Program-made: the position numbers and the translations under genes | In this document: positions 33,820-40,677 of the stretch, in pieces | Layout of the letters: each line of letters starts with the position of its first letter | Position numbering within the stretch: position 1 is the first letter of the stretch | The notes under the pieces: generated by a model | Seen by the model: only the letters and a program-made list of their open reading frames with translations | The model's database searches: none | What the model was told of the DNA's origin: nothing | From: an uncultured Eubacteriales bacterium | GTDB taxonomy: Bacteria > Bacillota > Clostridia > Oscillospirales > Oscillospiraceae | Length of the DNA: 64,000 bases | NCBI GenBank assembly: GCA_900550165.1 | Contig: URQY01000008.1 | Span: 1-64,000 of the forward strand | Direction: 5' to 3'

Positions 33820-35064
33820 ATGCTCAAAAACGTCAAATGCGCCCGCTGCGTCAAGTGCGGGAAGGAATACGAGGCGGTGCCGAATCTTACGAACTGCGAG
33901 TGCGGCGGCATCCTCGATATCATCTACGATTACAACTACATCAAGAAAAACCTGACGAAGGAAACGCTCAGATCCCGCCCGAACACCATGTGGCGCTATC
34001 GTGAGCTGCTGCCCGTCGAGGAGACGACGCCCGACACGCCGCTGCGCGTGGGCTGGAGCCCGCTCTACGAGGAGCCGCGCCTTGCTTCTCAGCTGGGACT
34101 GAAAAAGCTCTGGGTCAAGGACGACGGCCAGAACCCGACGGCTTCCTTAAAGGACCGTGCCAGCGCCATGGCGGTCGCCAAGGCTGGGGAGGCGGGCGCA
34201 AAGATCATCGCCTGCTCGTCCACGGGCAATGCGGCGAGCTCGCTTGCGGGCAATGCCGCGGCTGCGGGCATCAAGACCTTTATCTTCGTTCCCGAGCGCG
34301 CGCCCAAGGGCAAGGTCGCACAGCTGATGACCTTCGGCGCGAACGTGATCTCCGTCAAGGGTAACTACGAAGAGACGTTCGAGCTTTCTAAAAAGGCCAT
34401 CGACAAGTGGGGTTGGTACAACCGCAATGCGGCCATCAATCCGTACCTCTCCGAGGGCAAGAAGACCGTCTCGCTTGAGATCGCCGAGCAGCTCGACTGG
34501 AGGATGCCGGATTATCTCGCCATCTCCGTGGGCGACGGCTGCACCATCGCGGGCGTGTGGAAGGGTCTCAAGGATCTGTACGCCATCGGCTTTATCGACA
34601 AGCTCCCGCGCCTCATTTCCGCGCAGGCCGAGGGCTGCCATCCCATCAACCGCGCCATCGCGGAGAACAAGCCCTGGGAACCGATGGAGGAAAACACGCT
34701 GGCCGATTCCATCGCTGTCGGCGTGCCGCGCAACGCGGATAAGGCGCTTATGGCGATCCGCGAGTCGAACGGCATCGTTGTGAACGTGACGGACGAGGAG
34801 ATCATGGCGGCGCAGAAGCTGCTGGGTACGACCTGCGGTGTCTTCGGCGAGCCCGCGGGCGTCACCGGCACGGCGGCGGTGAAGAAGCTCTGCGAGCAGG
34901 GCGTGCTCGGCGAGAACGATACGGTCGTCTCCGTCGTGACGGGCAACGGACTCAAGGACGTGGCGAACGCCATCAAGTTCTGCGGCGAGCCGATGAGCCT
35001 GCCGAACGACCTTGCACTGCTGGTCGAGGAATTCGACAAGCGCGGCATCAGGACCGACGCATAA
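33820..35064 (+). CDS. Threonine synthase-family PLP enzyme with N-terminal zinc ribbon
   Basis: A 414-residue fold-type II PLP enzyme. A zinc-ribbon-like start (C7, C10, C13, then C26 and C28) precedes the catalytic domain. NPTASLKDRAS holds the PLP lysine (K111), STGNAASSLAGNAAA binds the substrate and SVGDGCTIAG the phosphate. It matches the ThrC group, which converts phosphohomoserine to threonine. No homoserine kinase or dehydrogenase is beside it. Lying behind another PLP enzyme in the purine island, it could instead remove 2,3-diaminopropionate or a related beta-substituted amino acid. GGAGGAG precedes the ATG and a strong terminator follows. Confidence 0.82.
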   Translation: MLKNVKCARCVKCGKEYEAVPNLTNCECGGILDIIYDYNYIKKNLTKETLRSRPNTMWRYRELLPVEETTPDTPLRVGWSPLYEEPRLASQLGLKKLWVKDDGQNPTASLKDRASAMAVAKAGEAGAKIIACSSTGNAASSLAGNAAAAGIKTFIFVPERAPKGKVAQLMTFGANVISVKGNYEETFELSKKAIDKWGWYNRNAAINPYLSEGKKTVSLEIAEQLDWRMPDYLAISVGDGCTIAGVWKGLKDLYAIGFIDKLPRLISAQAEGCHPINRAIAENKPWEPMEENTLADSIAVGVPRNADKALMAIRESNGIVVNVTDEEIMAAQKLLGTTCGVFGEPAGVTGTAAVKKLCEQGVLGENDTVVSVVTGNGLKDVANAIKFCGEPMSLPNDLALLVEEFDKRGIRTDA

Positions 35065-35075
35065 AAGAACAAAAG

Positions 35076-35116
35076 AAGCGCCCCGCGAACCAAGCCGGTT
35101 CGCGGGGCGCTTTTGA
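35076..35116. terminator. Bidirectional terminator
   Basis: The stem AAGCGCCCCGCGAACC / GGTTCGCGGGGCGCTT with a five-base loop, followed by TTGATC. It separates the converging PLP-enzyme and acyltransferase transcripts. Confidence 0.88.
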
Positions 35117-36175
35117 TCATACAAAATGATCTTTAATAAAGGGAATGGCGTTGAGCAGCGCCGAGATCAGCGTGGAGACCGCGAAGACGAAGACCGCGAG
35201 CAGCGGCACGGAGAAAAAGGCGTTGCAGGAAAAAGTGTCGATGCCGAAATGCTGCAATAGCTCGATGACCATGGGATGAACGAGATACACGCCGAAGCTG
35301 TATTTCGACAGCTTGCGGAGAAGGGCATACGCCCGCTCACCCATGCGCGGGAAATTCAGGTGCTGCTTGGCAAAGACAAAGATCGGCACACTCGTGCAGA
35401 GAACGTTGAGGTCGTTGTAGTTATAAAAGGTGGCATTTGGCGCGCCCTGCGCTCTGGAGAGAACGGCGGGAGCGATGATGGAGAAGAGAAGGGCGGTAAT
35501 GCCGACGCAGTAGAGAACGATCTCCTCTCTGCGGCTGAAGCTCCTCCGGCTGAGATAGTACCCGCCGACAAAATAAACGGTAAAGCCGAGCGGGAAAAAG
35601 CAGTAGGAGTACATGATGACCGTGCGGATGACCGTGCTTGCCTCAAGCGAAACGAAGGAGGTGAACAGGGCAAGCTGGGGAAGAAGAAAGGTGAAGACAA
35701 ACGCAAGCAGCAGAAAGTAGCGCATGAGCGTTTCATTCTGTACGATGGGCCGCAGCAGCGGGATGAGCAGATACAGTCCCACGATCATGTAGAGAAACCA
35801 GAGGTGATAATGCCCCGTGATGAGCTGCGAAAGCACGACCGAAAGCGGCGCGTGGCGAAAGACGAGGCCGACGAGCGCGTAGCAGCCCGACCAGGAGAGA
35901 AAGACCGTGGCGATGCGTGCGACGTTCTTTTTGAGGATGGTATGGATATCGGTGTCCCGCCCAAGAAACAGCGCGCCGCTGATCATCACAAAGATGGGGA
36001 CCGACCAGCGAACAATACCGCCGTAAAGGTTAAATGCCAGCCATGCATTTGAGAAAACATCCGTGTCCGCCCAGTGCTGCGCGGAGAGATGCAGCACGAT
36101 GACGGCGAAGGTTGCCAGCACGCGAAGAACGTCAAAATAGATCACGCGTTTCGCAGCAGGATGTTCGGTAGGCAT
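35117..36175 (-). CDS. Acyltransferase family 3 membrane protein (OafA/WecH-like)
   Basis: A 352-residue integral membrane acyltransferase, ten helices. The family motif begins at YFDVLRVLATFAVIVLHL, and later segments are HYHLWFLYMIVGLYLLIPLL and YSFGVYLVHPMVIELL. Members O-acetylate surface sugars or other cell-surface acceptors. The acceptor is unknown. The ATG at 36175 follows GCGAGGAC; a longer upstream frame reads through the neighbouring gene and is not used. It is the last gene of the hyuA - small membrane protein - acyltransferase run; a link with purine breakdown is not evident. Confidence 0.85.
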   Translation of the reverse strand: MPTEHPAAKRVIYFDVLRVLATFAVIVLHLSAQHWADTDVFSNAWLAFNLYGGIVRWSVPIFVMISGALFLGRDTDIHTILKKNVARIATVFLSWSGCYALVGLVFRHAPLSVVLSQLITGHYHLWFLYMIVGLYLLIPLLRPIVQNETLMRYFLLLAFVFTFLLPQLALFTSFVSLEASTVIRTVIMYSYCFFPLGFTVYFVGGYYLSRRSFSRREEIVLYCVGITALLFSIIAPAVLSRAQGAPNATFYNYNDLNVLCTSVPIFVFAKQHLNFPRMGERAYALLRKLSKYSFGVYLVHPMVIELLQHFGIDTFSCNAFFSVPLLAVFVFAVSTLISALLNAIPFIKDHFV

Positions 36176-36215
36176 AGGCTGTCCTCGCTTTCTGTCGTTT
36201 TGCTGGCAGGTGCGT

Positions 36216-36734
36216 TTACAACGCGGGAGTCGTGATGTCCTGCGGGACTTCCGGCTGCTGCGCGGCGGCAACGTCTTTGCCGTCATCGGCAGGGGAGCTG
36301 GTTTCCGATGCGGAGGGGGCTTCCGCGGCGCTCTCGGACTGGGCCAGCGCTTCGGCGCGGCCCTCCTCGCGCGCCTGCGCGACGGCCTGCTCGCGTTCCT
36401 TTTCCGCCTTGGTGCGCTCTTTTTCGACCATGTGCTGGGCGTGCTTGTTTTGCAGCTTGAACACAAGGCGCAGCACGAGGATCAGCACCACAAGGAAGAT
36501 GCCGAACCAGCTCCAGAACTTCAGCTCAAAGAGCGTTTTGAGCGTCCAGTACTTCGCCTGGATGCCAAGGAAGCAGAAGAGAATGGAGACCGCGAGCGCC
36601 GCGCCGAAGAGCAGCACCCACAGCACCGACTTGACGGCGCTGTGCTTACGCACGCGTAGGTGCGCGATCAGAAACAGAAGACTCAGCAGGAAAAACGCAG
36701 GAAACTGCGCCAGTAATATTTCTCTCAGGTCCAT
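36216..36734 (-). CDS. Small membrane protein with charged C-terminal tail
   Basis: A 172-residue protein of unknown function. Three hydrophobic segments (about 7-25, 36-58 and 72-92) are followed by a Lys/Glu/Gln-rich helical stretch (about 95-135, likely coiled coil) and an Ala/Glu/Ser/Pro-rich tail. No catalytic motif is seen. It starts 11 bases after the hydantoinase stop and precedes the acyltransferase on the same strand. Confidence 0.65.
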   Translation of the reverse strand: MDLREILLAQFPAFFLLSLLFLIAHLRVRKHSAVKSVLWVLLFGAALAVSILFCFLGIQAKYWTLKTLFELKFWSWFGIFLVVLILVLRLVFKLQNKHAQHMVEKERTKAEKEREQAVAQAREEGRAEALAQSESAAEAPSASETSSPADDGKDVAAAQQPEVPQDITTPAL

Positions 36735-36745
36735 AGGTTATTCCC

Positions 36746-38128
36746 TCACAGTGCGCATTTGCCGCGCTTTAGATATTCGCCGCGCTTGCCGCCGACGACC
36801 TTGCCTCCGTCCACCTGCAAGCTGCCGCGCAGATAGACCTTCGACACGCCGCCGTTCGTGCGGAAGCCCTCGAACGGCGTGTAGCCCGCCTTGGAGAGCA
36901 GCTCCGCACCGTGGAGGACATGGCTTGCGCCGGGGTCATAGACGACGATGTCGGCGTCACTGCCGGGGGCGATGACGCCCTTGCGGGGGAAGAGACCGTA
37001 GAGCTTGGCGGGATTTTCACTCAGCGCACGGCAGACGCCGCCGAGCGAGAGCTTGTTTTCGTTTTCCGCGATGGTGTAGACGACCTCGCCGCGCGTTTCC
37101 ACACCGGGAAGACCGCCGGGGATCTTTGTAAAGTCGTCGCGGCCCATGTCCTTCTGCGCGAGCGTGAAGGAGCAGTGGTCGGTCGAGATGGTCTGTACCT
37201 CGCCCCGGCGCAGCGCCTTCCACAGCGCCTCGCAGTCCTCCTGCGAGCGGATGGGCGGCGCGCAGACATAGCGCGCAGCGGAGGAAAAGTCGGGATCGTA
37301 GTAAACGCCGTCGTCGAGCGCCAAATACTGCGGGCAGGTCTCGACATACACGGTCTGTCCGCGGCGGCGCGCCGCGGCGATCTCTGCGAGCGACGCCCTG
37401 TTTGTCGTGTGGACGATGATAACGGGCGCGTCCGCCGCCTGCGCGATGCGCAGCAGACGGGCGACGGCCTCGGCTTCCAGATAGTCGGGGCGGGAGATCG
37501 GGTGAGATACGACATCCGCGCCAAGGCCGCTCGCCTTGAGCTCGGCGATGCGCGCGTCGATGACGCCCGCGTTTTCGCAATGGACGCCCGCAATGCCGCC
37601 GCGCGCCTTCAGCGCCTTCAGCGCGCGGTAGACCGCGCCGTCACCGATCATCATGGCGGGGTAGGTGAGGTACATCTTGAAGGATGTGATACCGGCTTCG
37701 ATCATCGCGTCGAGCTCGGACTCGATGCTCTCGTTCCAGTCGTCGATGGTCATGTGGAAGCCATAGTCGCAGTAGCACTTGCCATCGGCCTTTTTATGCC
37801 AGAGATCAAGCCCATAGGCAAGGGATTCCCCTTTATTGGGGCAGGCGAAGTCGATCACGGTCGTGGTGCCGCCGCGGATGGCGCTTTTGCTGCCGCTTTC
37901 AAAGTCGTCGGCCGTCGTGGTGTTGCATACGTCGAGATCGAAGTGCGTGTGCGCGTCGATGAAGCCGGGGAAGAGCGTGCAGCCCGTCACGTCGACGAGC
38001 TCACTCTGCGCGGCGAGCTCGGGCGGGATGTGACCGACCCGCTCGACCTTCTCGCCGTCGATGAGCACATCGGCACGGCGGCAGCCGCGTCCGCTGACCA
38101 CATAACCGCCTCGAAGCAGTGTTTTCAT
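36746..38128 (-). CDS. hyuA: Dihydropyrimidinase/hydantoinase-type cyclic amidohydrolase
   Basis: A 460-residue cyclic amidohydrolase. It opens five- or six-membered ureide rings by hydrolysis. Metal and catalytic residues can be followed: GFIDAHTHFD (H60, H62), the carbamylated lysine K151 in SFKMYLTYP, GVHCENAG, IVHTTN and STDHCSF. HyuA/YgeZ-like enzymes are part of the ygeW/ygfK/ssnA set and are thought to open the ring of a reduced urate intermediate. The ATG at 38128 follows AAGGAGG. It stands back to back with the surface 5'-nucleotidase gene. Confidence 0.9.
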   Translation of the reverse strand: MKTLLRGGYVVSGRGCRRADVLIDGEKVERVGHIPPELAAQSELVDVTGCTLFPGFIDAHTHFDLDVCNTTTADDFESGSKSAIRGGTTTVIDFACPNKGESLAYGLDLWHKKADGKCYCDYGFHMTIDDWNESIESELDAMIEAGITSFKMYLTYPAMMIGDGAVYRALKALKARGGIAGVHCENAGVIDARIAELKASGLGADVVSHPISRPDYLEAEAVARLLRIAQAADAPVIIVHTTNRASLAEIAAARRRGQTVYVETCPQYLALDDGVYYDPDFSSAARYVCAPPIRSQEDCEALWKALRRGEVQTISTDHCSFTLAQKDMGRDDFTKIPGGLPGVETRGEVVYTIAENENKLSLGGVCRALSENPAKLYGLFPRKGVIAPGSDADIVVYDPGASHVLHGAELLSKAGYTPFEGFRTNGGVSKVYLRGSLQVDGGKVVGGKRGEYLKRGKCAL

Positions 38129-38175
38129 GGAAGAAACCTCCTTGTCAGAGAAAAATAGCATTCCAATTTACCGCA

Positions 38176-38204
38176 AGCATAGCATATTTTTTGTGTAATT
38201 TCCA
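38176..38204 (-). promoter_or_regulatory. Possible promoter of hyuA
   Basis: On the minus strand TGGAAA (38204-38199) and TATGCT (38181-38176) are spaced by 17 bases. Confidence 0.5.
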
Positions 38205-38267
38205 TAGGAATGCGAAAAAATGTGAAAAGGTACAAGAATCCTGACATAAATTCGGAGAAATGCCGTC

Positions 38268-38296
38268 TTGAGAAAAGACACGACACACGATAAAAT
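38268..38296 (+). promoter_or_regulatory. Promoter of the 5'-nucleotidase gene
   Basis: TTGAGA (38268-38273) and TAAAAT (38291-38296) are spaced by 17 bases. The leader to the ATG is about 140 bases and shows no clear fold. Confidence 0.68.
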
Positions 38297-38440
38297 AAAA
38301 TCATACCACATTCCGCTTTGATCTGCGTAAAAACTGAACTTTTTGGCGCGTAATTGATCCGGAACCTATGATGAAAAGAAGCTGCGCACCACGAAGACAG
38401 GGCAGGGAAGGGCAGAGTGAAAATTGAGGAGGAAAACACT

Positions 38441-40549
38441 ATGCGCAAGTTCCTATCCGTCCTGCTCGCAATGGCAATGGTCTTCAGCCTGACTGTGACC
38501 GGCTTTGCGCTTGAGGACACGGCAACTACAAGAGAGCCCGAAGTCATGACCGAAGAAGCGACGATGGCGGGCAAGACCGTCATTCTGCATACGAATGACG
38601 TGCACGGTGCGGTCGAGGGCTATGCCTACATCGCACAGCTCAAGGCCGATTACGAGGCCAAGGGCGCCGAGGTCATCCTCGTTGACGCGGGTGACTACAG
38701 CCAGGGCGAGGTGTACGTCAGCGACACCAAGGGCCTCGACGCTGTCGAAATGATGAATGCTGCGGGCTACGATGTCGTCTCCCTCGGCAACCATGAATTC
38801 GACTACGGCTTTGACCAGCTCAAGAGCAACATGAGCAAGGCAAAGTTCAAGGTCGTCTGCGCGGACGTCTTCAATGAGGACGGCACCCCCATCTTCGATG
38901 CGAACTACACCTACACCACCAAGTCCGGTGTGAAGGTCGGCTTCTTCGGCATGGAGACGCCCGAGACCCAGACCAAGGCCAACCCTGCCCTCATCAAGGG
39001 CCTGACCTTTGCGACCGGTGACGCCTTCACCAAGGCTGCCGCCGACCAGGTCAAGGCGCTCAAGGACGACGACATCGTCATCTGCGTTTCCCATCTGGGC
39101 GTGGACGCCGAGTCCAAGCCCTATCGCTCCACCGATCTGTACGCCGCTGTCAAGGGCATCGACTTTATCATCGACGCGCACTCCCACACCGTGATGATCA
39201 AGGGCGAGAACGGCGAGCCCATCCAGTCCACCGGCACCAAGTTCGCCAACATCGGCGTCATCGTCATTGACGATGCCACCAAGAAGATCGAGAGCAACTC
39301 CCTCTTCGAGATCAAGGAAGACACCGCTAAGGACGCGACCGTTGCTGCCGCCGCGCAGAAGATCATCGACCGCATCGACAAGGAATACGGCGCTGTCTTT
39401 GCCAAGAGCGAGGTTGAGCTGAACGGCGCGAAGGCCCCCAACGGCAACCGCGACAGCGAGACCAACAACGGCGATCTCATCACCGATGCAATGCTCTGGA
39501 AGGTCATGCAGAACAAGGAAGGCCTGACCGTCGATGCCGACCATGTGGTCGCCATCACCAACGGCGGCGGTATCCGCGACTATATCAAGGTCGGCGACGT
39601 CACCAAGAAAGACATCAAAACCGTTCTTCCGTTCGGCAACACGGTCGCAGTCATCTATGTTACCGGCGCAGAGCTTCTCGAAGCGCTCGAGGCCTCCACC
39701 TACAGCCTGCCCGTCGGCGGCTTCCCGCAGGTCTGCGGCATCAGCTACACCATTTCCACGGCGGTTGCCTATGATGCCAACGCCGAGACCTACCCCTCCT
39801 CCACCTACTATGGTCCAAAGACCATCAACCGCGTGACGATCAACAGCATCAATGGCAAGGAGTTCAAGGCGGACGATACCTATGCGGTCGTCACCAATGA
39901 CTTCAGCGCTGAAGGCGGCGATACCTATTATGCTTTCAAGGCCGCTACCGCGAAGTTCGACACCGGCGTTCCTCTGGACGAGGCTGTGATGGAGTACGTC
40001 ACCACCGAGCTCAAGGGCGTCATCGGTGCGCAGTATGCCGCGCCTCAGGGCCGCATTCTGATGAACCCGTTCAAGGATGTCAAGGTTTCCTCCTGGTTCG
40101 GCAAGTATGTCATCGACCTCTACAATGACGGCGTTGTGGCGGGCACCTCCGCCACGACCTACGCGCCCAACGACACCCTGACCTGGGCGGCTGCGCTCAA
40201 GCTCCTGCTCGTCAGCAGCGGCGATCTCAAGTCTGCGGACGCTACCGGCGCCGACTGGAGCAAGAACACCATCGCCAAGGCTGCTGAGCTGGGCCTCGTT
40301 GCCGCCGATCTCGACGGCGCGAAGGCCATCTCCCGTCTCGAGTTCTGCCAGGTCGCGGCCAAGCTCAACAAGCTCGCCGAGTCCAAGACCGAGAGCAAGT
40401 TCACCGACTGCGCCGACGGTTACGTGATGGCGCTCGTCGATGCGAAGGTCATCAACGGCATGACCGAGACCACCTTCGAGCCCGACGCGTCCCTGACCCG
40501 CGCGCAGATCGCCAAGATCATCTATCAGCTCAATCTGATCGAGAAGTAA
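38441..40549 (+). CDS. Exported 5'-nucleotidase with SLH domains
   Basis: A 702-residue exported enzyme. The signal peptide is residues 1 to about 23 (MRKFLSVLLAMAMVFSLTV...GFA). The metallophosphatase domain shows ILHTNDVHGAVEG, VDAGDYSQG, LGNHEFDYG, VSHLG and DAHSHT. The 5'-nucleotidase C-terminal domain has NGGGIRDYI and VLPFGNTVAV. From about residue 545 there are SLH repeats (PFKDVKVSSWFGKYV; FTDCADGYVMALV), which anchor proteins to cell-wall polymers. It should dephosphorylate nucleotides at the surface and feed the importer. The ATG 38441 is chosen behind GAGGAGG; an upstream GTG lies before this site. Confidence 0.9.
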   Translation: MRKFLSVLLAMAMVFSLTVTGFALEDTATTREPEVMTEEATMAGKTVILHTNDVHGAVEGYAYIAQLKADYEAKGAEVILVDAGDYSQGEVYVSDTKGLDAVEMMNAAGYDVVSLGNHEFDYGFDQLKSNMSKAKFKVVCADVFNEDGTPIFDANYTYTTKSGVKVGFFGMETPETQTKANPALIKGLTFATGDAFTKAAADQVKALKDDDIVICVSHLGVDAESKPYRSTDLYAAVKGIDFIIDAHSHTVMIKGENGEPIQSTGTKFANIGVIVIDDATKKIESNSLFEIKEDTAKDATVAAAAQKIIDRIDKEYGAVFAKSEVELNGAKAPNGNRDSETNNGDLITDAMLWKVMQNKEGLTVDADHVVAITNGGGIRDYIKVGDVTKKDIKTVLPFGNTVAVIYVTGAELLEALEASTYSLPVGGFPQVCGISYTISTAVAYDANAETYPSSTYYGPKTINRVTINSINGKEFKADDTYAVVTNDFSAEGGDTYYAFKAATAKFDTGVPLDEAVMEYVTTELKGVIGAQYAAPQGRILMNPFKDVKVSSWFGKYVIDLYNDGVVAGTSATTYAPNDTLTWAAALKLLLVSSGDLKSADATGADWSKNTIAKAAELGLVAADLDGAKAISRLEFCQVAAKLNKLAESKTESKFTDCADGYVMALVDAKVINGMTETTFEPDASLTRAQIAKIIYQLNLIEK

Positions 40550-40573
40550 GGCGAAAGGGCATCAAGCAAGCTG

Positions 40574-40611
40574 AAAGAGCGCTGCACGAATCGTGCAGCG
40601 CTCTTTTTTTG
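40574..40611 (+). terminator. Terminator after the 5'-nucleotidase
   Basis: AAAGAGCGCTGCACG / CGTGCAGCGCTCTTT with a three-base loop, followed by seven T. Confidence 0.88.
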
Positions 40612-40629
40612 CGCCGGAATGAGGAAAGG

Positions 40630-40662
40630 GAAGAGCCGGTGCATCGCACCGGCTCTCCGTGT
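40630..40662 (-). terminator. Terminator after ygfK
   Basis: AGAGCCGGTGC / GCACCGGCTCT, loop ATC, 15 bases after the ygfK stop; on the minus strand a weak T/C-rich run follows. Confidence 0.62.
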
Positions 40663-40677
40663 TGTTATTGTTTTCCG

